IMG/VR virus record: IMGVR_UViG_3300044645_001103
Span: 1-30,797 of that record
Reading direction: 5' to 3' (one strand)
DNA length: 30,797 bases
Source of the DNA: a virus
Shown here piece after piece: positions 1 to 8,068 of the stretch. The stretch's first letter is position 1, and each line of letters starts with the position of its first letter. The position numbers and the translations under genes were made by a program. The notes beneath the pieces were generated by a model. That model made no database searches. It had not been told where the DNA came from and worked only from the letters and a program-made list of their open reading frames with translations.

Positions 1-123
1 CATTCAGAGCAGCTTGATCGCATGGTTAATGGCCTAATACCTTCTAAAAATGACCTAGGTGCTTGGAAAGCTGCAAAGGACACACTTAATACACATGGAA
101 GAGAAGCGTACGAAAATGGATAA
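1..123 (+). CDS. 3' end of an unidentified upstream phage gene (partial)
   Basis: Frame 1 is open from the first base to a TAA at 121-123 and gives about 40 residues that look like real protein (rich in Lys, Asp, Ala, Leu, ending in a polar REAYENG tail). It ends inside the first codons of the portal gene, overlapping ATG 116 by 8 bases, as is usual for tightly packed phage genes. Position directly before a portal gene suggests the large terminase subunit, whose gene normally sits there, but the visible part has no motif that proves it. The start lies outside the window. Confidence 0.6.
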   Translation, partial: HSEQLDRMVNGLIPSKNDLGAWKAAKDTLNTHGREAYENG

Positions 124-1720
124 TGAACAGTATCAGTATATCTCTGCAAGTTTAAACACGCAAGATGAAAAAGAAAATCCTTTTAGAGATCAAGACCCAT
201 TCAATAAGTCATGGGAGATGCTTAAAGATTTTTCTGGACTAGAACAAAACTTTCGCCGTAGAACAGCAAGAAACCTTAATAAGTTTGCAGATGTAAATAA
301 TGCAGGATATCTAGATTCTGCAAATGTTACACCATCAGGTGTAGATGCTTCATCAAAGCAGATTAATCCTGGAACGGTATACAGAAATGGTTACGGACTA
401 TTTGACGTAATTACTCCTCCATATAATCTATATGAACTTGCAAATTTTTATGATACATCTTTTGCTAACCACGCTGCTATTGATGCAAAGGTTGCAAACA
501 TTGTTGGACTTGGATATTCATTTGAACCAACAGATCGTACTATGCTTTCTTTTGAGGGTAAAGAACAAAGCGCTACAGATAAAGCACGTAAGCGTATGGA
601 AAGAATGAAGCTTGAGATGCGTGACTGGCTAGAAAACCTTAATGATGATGATTCATTTACCAAGACAATGGAAAAGGTTTACACAGATGTTGAGTCCACT
701 GGAAACGGATACCTTGAAATAGGTCGTACAGTAAATGGAGACATTGGCTATGTTGGTCATATACCATCAACAACAATTCGTGTACGTCGTTTGCGTGATG
801 GATACATGCAGATAATTGCACAAAAGATTGTCTACTTTAGAAACTTTGGTGCAACCAATCCTAATCCAGTAACAGAAGACCCACGACCAAATGAGATTAT
901 TCATATTAAGGAGTATTCTCCACTAAACACTTTCTATGGAATTCCTGATATTATTGCAGCACTTCCTTCCCTTATTGGTGATCAGCTTGCATCACAATAT
1001 AATATTGACTACTTTGAGAACAAGGCTGTTCCAAGATATGTAGTAACCTTAAAGGGTGCAAAGCTTTCTGGAGAGGCAGAGGACAAGATGTTCCGCTTCT
1101 TGCAGACAGGCCTCAAGGCACAGTCTCACAGAACTCTTTACATCCCACTTCCTGGAGATACTGACCAAAATAAGGTTGAGTTTAAGATGGAGCCAATTGA
1201 GAATGGTATTCAAGATGGTTCATTTAAGGAGTACCGCAAGCAAAATCGTGACGATATTCTTGTTGCTCATCAGGTGCCAATTTCAAAACTTGGCGGTACT
1301 GACTCAGCAGCAATCGCAGCATCAATTGCACAAGATAGAACATTTAAAGAGCAAGTTTCACGTCCTGCTCAAGGGCACCTTAATAAGGTGATAAACAAGA
1401 TCATTAAAGAAAAGACAGATGTTCTTGAGTTAAAGTTTAACGAACTTACACTTACAGATGAAATCACTCAGTCACAGATTCTGGAAAGATATGTCAAGAC
1501 TCAGGTCATGATGCCAAATGAAGCTCGTGAAGCAATTGGTCTTCCGCAGCATCCAGACGGAGATACTCCATTTGAAATGTCTCCAAGACAAGCAACAGAT
1601 GCTAGAGCAAATGCATCTGGTAACAGAGCAAGAGATACCGAACGAAACAATAGTCAATCTGATGGACCTGCAACCACAACTGGACGCAATCCACAGGGTG
1701 AAGGCAGAGCGTCTCAATAG
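116..1720 (+). CDS. Portal protein (PBSX/HK97-like family)
   Basis: Forms the dodecameric ring at the unique capsid vertex through which DNA is packaged and to which the neck attaches. The 534-aa product has the usual portal length and the typical central pattern: PNEIIHIKEYSPLNTFYGIP (about residues 275-295), then a helix with SQYNIDYFENKAVPRYVV, and later a QVPISKLGGTDSAAIAASIA stretch, as in PBSX-type portals. The C-terminal 50 residues are polar, rich in Arg, Asn and Gly and probably disordered. I chose ATG 116 because the upstream frame stays open to 123 and a GGAAGAGAAG purine run precedes it. ATG 95 and GTG 59 are possible longer starts but have no ribosome site and overlap more. The protease gene with its own promoter follows. 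Confidence 0.9.
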   Translation: MDNEQYQYISASLNTQDEKENPFRDQDPFNKSWEMLKDFSGLEQNFRRRTARNLNKFADVNNAGYLDSANVTPSGVDASSKQINPGTVYRNGYGLFDVITPPYNLYELANFYDTSFANHAAIDAKVANIVGLGYSFEPTDRTMLSFEGKEQSATDKARKRMERMKLEMRDWLENLNDDDSFTKTMEKVYTDVESTGNGYLEIGRTVNGDIGYVGHIPSTTIRVRRLRDGYMQIIAQKIVYFRNFGATNPNPVTEDPRPNEIIHIKEYSPLNTFYGIPDIIAALPSLIGDQLASQYNIDYFENKAVPRYVVTLKGAKLSGEAEDKMFRFLQTGLKAQSHRTLYIPLPGDTDQNKVEFKMEPIENGIQDGSFKEYRKQNRDDILVAHQVPISKLGGTDSAAIAASIAQDRTFKEQVSRPAQGHLNKVINKIIKEKTDVLELKFNELTLTDEITQSQILERYVKTQVMMPNEAREAIGLPQHPDGDTPFEMSPRQATDARANASGNRARDTERNNSQSDGPATTTGRNPQGEGRASQ

Positions 1721-1760
1721 TTGAGAAAACTTTTAAAAGGTTTGGTATAATAGAATCGTC
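1721..1760 (+). promoter_or_regulatory. Extended -10 promoter for the protease/scaffold gene
   Basis: TGG then TATAAT at 1743-1751, an exact TGnTATAAT element. A TTGAGA at 1721-1726 is a possible -35, but the 19-base spacer is long. The -10 box ends only 9 bases before ATG 1761, and no Shine-Dalgarno sequence lies between, so the predicted transcript would be leaderless or have a 2-3 base leader. The same element recurs at six other gene gaps in this window. Confidence 0.7.
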
Positions 1761-3068
1761 ATGAATATAAATAAAGCACATTGGTCAACAGACGGCAATA
1801 ATGTACGTCTGTCAATGCCTCTTACAAAAGTAGACAAAGAGAAGCGCATCGTTTCTGGATTTGCATCTTTGGACAACCTTGATAAGCAAGATGATATTGT
1901 TACAACAGAAGCATCAATGGAAGCATTTGCAAAGTTCCGTGGCAACATTAGAGAAATGCATCAGCCATCAGCAGTAGGCAAGATGGTTTCATTTAAAGAA
2001 GAAAAGTATTTTGATACAGAGTCAAAGAAGTTCTACAAGGGTGTTTTTGTTTCAGCCTATATTTCAAAAGGCGCACAGGATGCCTGGGAAAAGGTTCTTG
2101 ATGGTACGTACACTGGTTTTTCTATTGGGGGACGAATGAACAAGTGGGACGATGCATATGATGAAAAAGCAGATAAGACAATTAGAGTTATTAAGGAATA
2201 CGATTTGATTGAGTTGAGTCTTGTAGATTCCCCAGCAAATCAGTTTGCAAATATTGTATCCGTTGAAAAGGTTGACGGAGTAGACACACTAACAGGATCA
2301 TCAGTTAATGTAGTTGTTGAAAATGTATTTTACGATTCAGAATCTGGCCTAGTAACTTTGTCAGCAAATGAATCAGAGGTAAGTCCAGTCACTGGCGAAG
2401 AAATGAAAAACATTGGTTTTGTTGAAAAAAATGATTCAGAAAAAACAGAAATGATAAAGTTCTTAGTTGATAGTGCAAAAGGCATTAGAACAATTAAGAT
2501 AGCAAAGGAGGATAATCCTATGACAGAAGAAACAACAGCAGTTGTTGATGCTCCAGAAGCACCAGCAGCAGAGGTAGTTAATGAAGTTGAGGTTGCTCCA
2601 GAGGCTCCTGCAGAGGCAGTTGCAAAGTCACTAGAAGTTACAGAAGAAGTTGTAGCAGAAAAGTCAGATGCAGTTGTTGAAGAGGTTAGTGCTCCTTCTA
2701 TTGAAGAAGTAACAGAGAAGGCTGACGAAGCAATCGTTGAGGTTGCAACAGCAACAGCAGAAGTTGCCAAAGCAGTTTCTGAAATTCAGAACTCTGTAAC
2801 TAATGCCTTGAGCGATCTTGCAGCAACAGTAAAGGCTATGCAAGCCAACGTTGATGCAATTACAAAGTCTCTTGAATCCGTAACAGAGGAAGTTAAGGAA
2901 GTTAAGGGAAGCTTTAATGAGTTTGGAAAGACCGTAGATGCCGTAGTTGCAGATACCGCTTTCCGCAAGTCTGGCGATCTCGGCGAGATTGTACAGGAAT
3001 CACCTAAAGTGATTCAGAAATCCCTATGGGGCGGACGTTTCCTCACAAATTCCGACCTATTTAACTAA
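1761..3068 (+). CDS. Capsid maturation protease (XkdF-like) fused to scaffold domain
   Basis: The 435-aa product joins a protease to a scaffold. Residues 1-165 resemble the XkdF/prohead serine protease group: an early FASLDNLDKQDDIV motif, MHQP with His67, GTYTGFSIGG with Ser121 as likely nucleophile, and IELSLVDSPAN around 150-160. The assignment of the catalytic pair is by pattern only. From about residue 254 the protein is strikingly rich in Glu, Ala and Val, with long helical and coiled-coil-prone stretches, as expected for a scaffold that guides capsid assembly and is then cut up. The C-terminus (KSLWGGRFLTNSDLF) is more ordered and could contact the capsid protein. It starts from ATG 1761 directly behind a TGnTATAAT box with no ribosome site. 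An internal start at 2520 would make scaffold alone. Confidence 0.85.
   Translation: MNINKAHWSTDGNNVRLSMPLTKVDKEKRIVSGFASLDNLDKQDDIVTTEASMEAFAKFRGNIREMHQPSAVGKMVSFKEEKYFDTESKKFYKGVFVSAYISKGAQDAWEKVLDGTYTGFSIGGRMNKWDDAYDEKADKTIRVIKEYDLIELSLVDSPANQFANIVSVEKVDGVDTLTGSSVNVVVENVFYDSESGLVTLSANESEVSPVTGEEMKNIGFVEKNDSEKTEMIKFLVDSAKGIRTIKIAKEDNPMTEETTAVVDAPEAPAAEVVNEVEVAPEAPAEAVAKSLEVTEEVVAEKSDAVVEEVSAPSIEEVTEKADEAIVEVATATAEVAKAVSEIQNSVTNALSDLAATVKAMQANVDAITKSLESVTEEVKEVKGSFNEFGKTVDAVVADTAFRKSGDLGEIVQESPKVIQKSLWGGRFLTNSDLFN
2504..2511 (+). promoter_or_regulatory. Internal ribosome binding site for separate scaffold
   Basis: AAAGGAGG lies inside the protease/scaffold gene, 8 bases before an in-frame ATG at 2520. 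It is one of the best Shine-Dalgarno matches in the window, and it falls at the junction between the protease and the low-complexity scaffold part. Confidence 0.7.
2520..3068 (+). CDS. Nested scaffold protein from internal start
   Basis: An in-frame ATG (codon 254 of the protease gene) follows a near-perfect ribosome site and would give a 182-aa scaffold lacking the protease domain. The product begins MTEETTAVV, is rich in Glu, Ala and Val, and is predicted from composition to be mostly helical with coiled-coil segments at about residues 70-150. This is the arrangement known from phage lambda, where the C/Nu3 pair share one frame and the shorter scaffold is made in excess. Separate synthesis here is inferred from the site and domain boundary. 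Confidence 0.65.
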   Translation: MTEETTAVVDAPEAPAAEVVNEVEVAPEAPAEAVAKSLEVTEEVVAEKSDAVVEEVSAPSIEEVTEKADEAIVEVATATAEVAKAVSEIQNSVTNALSDLAATVKAMQANVDAITKSLESVTEEVKEVKGSFNEFGKTVDAVVADTAFRKSGDLGEIVQESPKVIQKSLWGGRFLTNSDLFN

Positions 3069-3080
3069 AACAAAATCACT

Positions 3081-3089
3081 AGGAGGTGA
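3081..3089 (+). promoter_or_regulatory. Strong ribosome binding site of the major capsid gene
   Basis: AGGAGGTGA is a full anti-16S match, 5 bases before ATG 3095. It decides the start: the GTG at 3086 lies within the ribosome site itself and so is unlikely to be used. Confidence 0.85.
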
Positions 3090-3094
3090 ACAAT

Positions 3095-4222
3095 ATGTCA
3101 GAAACAACAAACACAGATCTTCAAAAGTCTTTTAATCATCCCACAGGTGATGGCGTTGCCGTATCAGGTGGAATTGGTGGTGCAGTAGCACAAGGACCTG
3201 ACGGAAATCTAAGTCCAGCAGCTTCGCTTGGTAATATTGCTACAGCAAACTACGGACTAACAACAGGCGCAAACGCAGTAAACCCAACTGGTACACCAGG
3301 TGGTATCCTTGCACCAGAGCAGGCTCGTCGCTTCATTGATTATGTATGGGATGCAACTGTACTAGCCAAGGATGGTCGTAGAGTTACAATGCGTGCTAAC
3401 ACAATGGAACTTGAGAAGGTCAACGTTGGAGAGCGTGTCATTCGTGCAGCAGCACAGGCACAGCCTACATTTACAAATGCAGGTGCAACATTCTCTAAGG
3501 TAGAACTTACAACCAAGAAGATTCGTCTTGACTGGGAAGTTTCAACAGAAGCACTAGAAGACAATATTGAAGGCGCAGCACTTGAGGATCATCTAGTTCG
3601 CTTGATGACCAATGCATTCGCAAACGATATTGAAGACCTTGCCATTAATGGTGATGGTTCAACAGGTGACTTCCTTTCAATCATGGAAGGTTTCGTAAAC
3701 CGTGTTAAGACAGATGGTGGAGCACATGAGTCAATCGTTACTGTAACAGATAACGCATGGACACCAGAAGTTATGCAGGATATCATCCTAGCAATGCCAC
3801 GCAAGTACCGTGCTATCAAGAACAATCTAAAGTTCTACGCAGGTACAGATGCATTCCAGGGAATCGTTAAGAATAACGGTACACTTGCTGATGCAGTTGC
3901 AGAAGCATTTGCAGGACAGATCGCAGGATCAACACAGGCTAATCGTCAGGCTTACCTAGATGGTGGAGCACAGACATTTGGTGGAGCACGTACAACACGT
4001 GTTCTTGGTGTTGACGTTCAGGAAGTTCCATACTACCCAGCAGGCTATGTAGATCTTACATTCCCTTCAAACCGTGTATGGGGATTCCAGCGAGATATCA
4101 CTGTAAACCGCACATACCAGCCAAAGAAGGACACAATTGAGTACACAGTATTCGTCCGCTTTGGTCTACAATGGGAAGAGCTTGATGCAGTTGCTTACGC
4201 AGATGCTGCAGTAGAGTCATAA
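3095..4222 (+). CDS. Major capsid protein (HK97 fold)
   Basis: Main shell protein. The 375-aa product has the usual size, and its layout fits HK97-fold capsid proteins: a flexible Gly/Ala/Asn-rich N-terminus (about 1-65), the segment GGILAPEQARRFIDYVWDAT, then KVELTTKKIRLDWEVSTEAL followed by ANDIEDLAINGDGST, a common pattern before the spine helix, and a C-terminal VNRTYQPKKDTIEYTVFVRF strand region. It follows the protease/scaffold by 26 bases, as normal. Codon use differs from most of the window: of 19 arginine codons I count 17 CGT or CGC, one AGA and one CGA, fitting strong expression. A hairpin follows the stop. No cleavage site can be fixed by eye. Confidence 0.9.
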   Translation: MSETTNTDLQKSFNHPTGDGVAVSGGIGGAVAQGPDGNLSPAASLGNIATANYGLTTGANAVNPTGTPGGILAPEQARRFIDYVWDATVLAKDGRRVTMRANTMELEKVNVGERVIRAAAQAQPTFTNAGATFSKVELTTKKIRLDWEVSTEALEDNIEGAALEDHLVRLMTNAFANDIEDLAINGDGSTGDFLSIMEGFVNRVKTDGGAHESIVTVTDNAWTPEVMQDIILAMPRKYRAIKNNLKFYAGTDAFQGIVKNNGTLADAVAEAFAGQIAGSTQANRQAYLDGGAQTFGGARTTRVLGVDVQEVPYYPAGYVDLTFPSNRVWGFQRDITVNRTYQPKKDTIEYTVFVRFGLQWEELDAVAYADAAVES

Positions 4223-4240
4223 TCTCAAATTAACTTGACG

Positions 4241-4268
4241 AGGGAGACAGCGTAAAAACTGTCTCCCT
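4241..4268 (+). terminator. Hairpin after the major capsid gene
   Basis: AGGGAGACAG (4241-4250) pairs perfectly with CTGTCTCCCT (4259-4268) around an 8-base loop. No strong T run follows (TAGTCATATT), so it is probably a partial terminator or a 3' mRNA stabiliser. It would lower read-through from the abundant capsid message into the connector genes. Confidence 0.65.
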
Positions 4269-4279
4269 TAGTCATATTC

Positions 4280-4300
4280 TGATATAATAGCAGTGGAGGA
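4280..4300 (+). promoter_or_regulatory. Extended -10 promoter and ribosome site before connector genes
   Basis: TGATATAAT at 4280-4288 matches TGnTATAAT. There is no -35 at the expected spacing; the TTGACG at 4235 is 42 bases upstream, across the hairpin. GGAGGA (4295-4300) precedes ATG 4305. The predicted RNA start falls almost on the ribosome site, so the leader would be only about 10 bases. Confidence 0.7.
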
Positions 4301-4304
4301 TACA

Positions 4305-4643
4305 ATGTCATTAATAGATGAATTAAAAAGCAAGACTGTCTTTGAACTAAAGTCATACGCAAAGAAAAATAACATTGACCTATTTGGGGTAAGTACAAAA
4401 AATGATATTTTAGAGGTAATTTTTAGCTTTGTGCCTAAAGAGTCATCAGAGCTAGTGGTTAAAAAGCAAGAGCCAAAAGAAAAGGTAGCAGTTTATTCAG
4501 TTCGCAATCTTCACTGGAATGGCGTTGGTGAGTTAACCAAGGGGTATAACATAGTCACTAAGGAGGATGCTGATAAATGGATAACAAACAAGTCTGTACG
4601 CACAGCTTCTCCAGAAGAAGTGAAGAGAGCATACGGTAAGTAA
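4305..4643 (+). CDS. Small head-tail connector-region protein with SAP/HeH-like N-terminus
   Basis: 112 aa. Residues 1-45 (LIDELKSKTVFELKSYAKKN then a Lys-Asp-Ile-Leu helix) resemble the SAP/HeH/Rho-N helix-extended-helix folds often found in small proteins encoded next to phage capsid genes. Residues 60-112 form a second small domain (YSVRNLHWNGVGELTKGYNI) with a likely beta fold, joined by a Lys/Glu-rich linker. Exact function is not known to me; position between major capsid and connector genes suggests a capsid-associated or neck role. ATG 4305 is preferred over GTG 4293 because GGAGGA lies between them. Confidence 0.7.
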   Translation: MSLIDELKSKTVFELKSYAKKNNIDLFGVSTKNDILEVIFSFVPKESSELVVKKQEPKEKVAVYSVRNLHWNGVGELTKGYNIVTKEDADKWITNKSVRTASPEEVKRAYGK

Positions 4644-4646
4644 CCC

Positions 4647-5609
4647 ATGGAAGCTTTAAGATTACCACCATATCCTATTCTTGTTACGTATACGGTTGCA
4701 GAGCCAGAGACGGATCATATAGTTCATATCAAGGACAAAGATAGAAACGACATACTTGCAGAGTATGAAGTAGAGTCTTCTGCAGACGCAAAGATTGCTA
4801 TAGAAGTTTCTGGGGATTTTACTAAGTATGACGATAGCTACTATCTGGTTGTTTACCAGGAATCTGTAGATCAAGATTTAATTGTTGTTGAAGATAACCT
4901 AGAAATAAAAAGACCATATGTAAACCCTGCCAGACTAGCAACAACAGCATCTGAGATTGCAGAGTATGCACAGTATGAAAGAATTGCAAGAGCCATAATT
5001 GACTCAATTACTGGTGGATTCTACTACAAGATTGAGTGGCTTGATAAGACTGGACAAGCAACGGATTATCTTCCTATTTGGGACAGAACTTACAAGATCT
5101 TAAAGGCATATGAAAACTCATTACTAGTTTATGATGCAAGTTTAGAATCTCCTGTTCTTGGTGAATGGGTATACGAATTAACAAAAGATAAAACTGCCAT
5201 AATAAAAAACACAGAAGAAGTAGGAATGATTGGCAATAGATCTGAGCAAAAGAGCTCAACTATTAGTACTGCTTCATCAGATTCATTTAATGTTTATGAT
5301 ACAGATTACAGTGAAAACGCATATACATTCTCAACTGGATCACATTTCCCAGAAGGATGGGATTACCTGTTCTTACTTGAAACGGGATACAAGGTTGTTC
5401 CCCATGACATATATGAAGCAGCATCAATGCTTATTGAAGACATCAAGTGTGGAAAAATAGACTATTACAAGAGATATGTGACATCATACAATACAGAGCA
5501 GTTTAGAGTTCAGTTTGACAAAACAGTTCTTGACGGTACTGGAAATATGCTTGTTGATAAGATCCTTGATAAGTATAAGAAGAGTATAACAAGAATAGGT
5601 ATTCTTTAA
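4647..5609 (+). CDS. Head-tail connector (adaptor-like) protein
   Basis: 320 aa. The N-terminal 90 residues look like a beta sandwich (alternating Val/Ile and charged residues). The middle, VNPARLATTASEIAEYAQYE followed by an ARAIIDSITGGFYY helix, resembles head-to-tail adaptor proteins of siphoviruses, where a helical bundle docks under the portal. It starts 3 bases after the previous stop with no clear ribosome site, so translation is probably coupled. Its place as the first large gene after the capsid module supports an adaptor role. Identification is by position and partial pattern, not a decisive motif. Confidence 0.65.
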   Translation: MEALRLPPYPILVTYTVAEPETDHIVHIKDKDRNDILAEYEVESSADAKIAIEVSGDFTKYDDSYYLVVYQESVDQDLIVVEDNLEIKRPYVNPARLATTASEIAEYAQYERIARAIIDSITGGFYYKIEWLDKTGQATDYLPIWDRTYKILKAYENSLLVYDASLESPVLGEWVYELTKDKTAIIKNTEEVGMIGNRSEQKSSTISTASSDSFNVYDTDYSENAYTFSTGSHFPEGWDYLFLLETGYKVVPHDIYEAASMLIEDIKCGKIDYYKRYVTSYNTEQFRVQFDKTVLDGTGNMLVDKILDKYKKSITRIGIL

Positions 5610-6055
5610 TGCAATGCGAGCCAACAGACTTTATATACCCAATGATTGCAGATGTCTATTATCCAATAGTAGATCAGGGAGCATACGGTAACGTAAAGAA
5701 GCAGTGGATTCTTGACAGATCAATTGCCTGCAACTTTGCACCTACTGGCCAGTCAGCAACAGAAGATGTTAAGCCAAATGTTAACATAACTAAAGAAAAT
5801 ATATTATTAGGAAGAACCAAGACAGACCTTAGAGTATCCTCATCAAACAACAGAAACTCAGTAACTAACGTAGTCGTAACAAATATAAGAACACCACAGC
5901 AAGAAGACGTATACCTAGAAACCTCTGGTCCAAGAAACGGACGCTCAACTATATATGAAATAGCATCAACTGAAGCTATAGTTGGTCCGTTTGGCAGTGT
6001 AGAGTACTACAAGGTAGTCTTAAGAAGATCAGAGAATCAGGCAAGTGACCTATAA
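5609..6055 (+). CDS. Head closure/stopper-like neck protein
   Basis: 148 aa, mostly beta strands by composition: DFIYPMIADVYYPIVDQGAY, then a WILDRSIACNFAPTGQ segment and a C-terminal YEIASTEAIVGPFGSVEYYK with a strand-rich ending. Size and position (second after the adaptor) match head-closure proteins that plug the portal channel after packaging. It begins on a TAATG overlap with the previous stop, so translation is likely coupled. No family motif is certain. Confidence 0.55.
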   Translation: MQCEPTDFIYPMIADVYYPIVDQGAYGNVKKQWILDRSIACNFAPTGQSATEDVKPNVNITKENILLGRTKTDLRVSSSNNRNSVTNVVVTNIRTPQQEDVYLETSGPRNGRSTIYEIASTEAIVGPFGSVEYYKVVLRRSENQASDL

Positions 6056-6726
6056 TGAAAGTTATAATGAATGACCTTGCTTTTAAAAAAGACATGAAGA
6101 ATATCATGAACTACTCAATTGGATTCTTAGAAGGCGTACAAGCAGGAAAAATAAAGTTTTTAAATAATGTTGGAGTAATGACAAAGGAACTATTGGAACA
6201 ATATATAGACTCAAATGCCAGGGTAAATCCAGAAGCACTACACCATATATATGAATGGTCTAAAGTGGGAAGTCCTGATGCACGTCTATACGATATAAAC
6301 TATACAATAAGCAACCTTGGCCTTTCGTTTGTGTCAACATTTAAGCAATCAACATCAATTAAGGATGGCTCATCAGTACCTTTTTATAACAAGGCAAAAA
6401 TAATGGAAGAAGGCACTCCAGTAACCATAAGACCAAAAAGATCAGACGTTTTGGTTTTTGAAGATGGTGGAGAAACAGTCTTTACTAAAGGCGAGGTTGT
6501 AGTACAGTCACCTGGAGGAAGAGCAACAACTGGCTCTTTTCAAAAAGTAGTAGATACATTTTTTACTAGATATTTTACTCAGGCATTCCTAAAGTCAAGC
6601 GGTATTTACCAATACTTTAATAATGCAGATGTATACAGAAAGAATCTATCAGCAGGCAAATCCTCTGGCAAGATCAAGGGATACCAAGTAGGCTATAGAT
6701 GGATAGCGAATGCGGGGATTAAATAA
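6055..6726 (+). CDS. Tail completion/neck protein (HK97 gp10-like position)
   Basis: 223 aa. The N-terminal part is helical (FLEGVQAGKIKFLNNVGVMT then a long Glu/Leu helix). The middle has HIYEWSKVGSPDARLYDINY, and the C-terminal half is Lys/Gly-rich. The mix of an N-terminal helix with a following beta region in this slot fits HK97 gp10-type neck proteins that join head and tail. TAATG overlap with both neighbours indicates coupled translation. Assignment rests mainly on gene order. Confidence 0.5.
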   Translation: MKVIMNDLAFKKDMKNIMNYSIGFLEGVQAGKIKFLNNVGVMTKELLEQYIDSNARVNPEALHHIYEWSKVGSPDARLYDINYTISNLGLSFVSTFKQSTSIKDGSSVPFYNKAKIMEEGTPVTIRPKRSDVLVFEDGGETVFTKGEVVVQSPGGRATTGSFQKVVDTFFTRYFTQAFLKSSGIYQYFNNADVYRKNLSAGKSSGKIKGYQVGYRWIANAGIK

Positions 6727-7334
6727 TGGCAAATGGCGATGTTTTAAATACACCAGTTTTGTGGATAAATAAATATCTTCAAGAAAAAATAGAGGAGCTT
6801 GCTGGATTTAGTCGTTTACCTTTTTTCCCATCTACCCCTACAGCTCTTGACGATCTTACAGAAATGTTTCCAGAAGGTGAGGTCATGGCGGTATACGATA
6901 GACTTATAAAGATGAACCGTAAGGGTTTTCCACATATAAAATGTGAGCAAATACTGTATTATTTTTATGCAACATCATTTAATAGTCCTACAAACATGGT
7001 TAAGATTCAAGAGGCAGTTCTTAGACTTATGGATCGTTTTGATGAAACGGCAGAAGAGATAAACAACTGGTGCTCTAATAGACAGATAAATCTAGGTACA
7101 GAGCAGAATCCAGACCTAGTAGACAACATCTTTTACTTCCACAATTTTAAGATTTATCAGCTTGAGGAGACCAGGGATATTATTGACTTTGGCACAGCCC
7201 GTACCTATGGTGGTAATAAGATAATCATTGATTTTGACTATCATCAAAAGCCAGTTCTAAATGCAGATGGCAAGGATTCAGTCATGTACACAGACTGGAA
7301 GCCTGAGAAACTAGCCACAAAAATAGTCCTATAA
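6726..7334 (+). CDS. Tail terminator-like protein
   Basis: 202 aa. Last gene before the major tail protein, the normal slot for the tail terminator, which caps the tail tube and sets the head-joining interface. It contains an alpha/beta N-terminal domain (INKYLQEKIEELAGFSRLPF, EQILYYFYATSFNSPTNMVK) and a C-terminal strand pair (TYGGNKIIIDFDYHQK), compatible with the small terminator fold but larger than the minimal family. It starts on a TAATG overlap. The gene ends 76 bases before the major tail gene, leaving room for a promoter. Confidence 0.55.
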   Translation: MANGDVLNTPVLWINKYLQEKIEELAGFSRLPFFPSTPTALDDLTEMFPEGEVMAVYDRLIKMNRKGFPHIKCEQILYYFYATSFNSPTNMVKIQEAVLRLMDRFDETAEEINNWCSNRQINLGTEQNPDLVDNIFYFHNFKIYQLEETRDIIDFGTARTYGGNKIIIDFDYHQKPVLNADGKDSVMYTDWKPEKLATKIVL

Positions 7335-7339
7335 AACAC

Positions 7340-7410
7340 TGTTATAATTGAGTTGAGGAAACACAACGCCGTACAACTAAATATCTATTTTTACAGAAAG
7401 AGGTGAATAA
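7340..7410 (+). promoter_or_regulatory. Promoter and leader of the major tail gene
   Basis: TGTTATAAT at 7340-7348 matches TGnTATAAT; no clear -35. The predicted RNA start near 7355 leaves a leader of about 56 bases, the longest among the promoter-linked genes here. AGAAAGAGGTG (about 7396-7405) is a strong ribosome site before ATG 7411. A short GTTG/CAAC inverted repeat lies in the leader but is too weak to call a riboswitch. Confidence 0.65.
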
Positions 7411-8046
7411 ATGGCATATAGTCGTGGAACGTCTACCAACATTATCGTTGGTGCAGCAGCATTATTTATTGCAGACACTACATTGGCACCTACAGGAGCT
7501 AACGCTCTTCCAGCATTTGCTAACGCTGAATCATACAGAGAGACTCTGCAAGCTGATTCAGACTTTACAAACGTAGGTTACACTATGAACGGTCTTGAAT
7601 TGCAGTTCCAACCTGACTTCGGTGAAGTACAGGTTGACCAAATTCTTGACGTTGCTAAGCTTTACAAGCAAGGAATGCAAGTTAATCTTGCAACAGCTTT
7701 TGCTGAGGCTACACTAGAGAACCTTCTATTGGCTCTAGCATATGGTGATTCAAAGCTTACCACAGCACTTAATGGAGACAAGACATTAGATTTGTCAGCA
7801 GGAGATATCGGTGAATGCCCAGTTGAGCGAGGAATCGTTGCAGTTGGTCCAGGAACTGGTGACTGCGTAGACTCTGCATATGTAGAGCGTGTTTATGCAG
7901 CATACCGTGCACTTTCAATTGAGAACGTAACAGTATCTGCTAAGCGTGACGAAGCTTCAATGTTTGAGGTTTCATTCCGTCTTCTTCCAGAAGATGGTGG
8001 ATCATACGGTAAGATCGTAGATCGCACATGGGGCGACGCTTCATAA
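7411..8046 (+). CDS. Major tail (tube) protein
   Basis: 211 aa. Builds the tail tube by stacked rings. Evidence: position after the neck genes and directly before tail chaperones and the tape measure, the usual tube-protein length, and a strand-rich sequence with FTNVGYTMNGLELQFQPDFG and the helix VDQILDVAKLYKQGMQVNL, which fit tube-protein folds. The C-terminus has an ENVTVSAKRDEASMFEVSFR strand pair. It has its own promoter, a strong ribosome site and a strong terminator after it. Arginine codons are mainly CGT/CGC (six of eight), matching the capsid gene and unlike the fibre genes, which suggests high expression. Confidence 0.85.
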   Translation: MAYSRGTSTNIIVGAAALFIADTTLAPTGANALPAFANAESYRETLQADSDFTNVGYTMNGLELQFQPDFGEVQVDQILDVAKLYKQGMQVNLATAFAEATLENLLLALAYGDSKLTTALNGDKTLDLSAGDIGECPVERGIVAVGPGTGDCVDSAYVERVYAAYRALSIENVTVSAKRDEASMFEVSFRLLPEDGGSYGKIVDRTWGDAS

Positions 8047-8068
8047 TAACAACTTAATAATACGACTT

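Noticed and set aside
2330-2770. Minus-strand Ser/Ala/Thr-rich open frame
   Set aside because: Shadow of the Glu/Ala-rich scaffold codons on the + strand.
4235-4240. TTGACG as a -35 box for the promoter at 4283
   Set aside because: Forty-two bases from the -10 box and separated by a hairpin.
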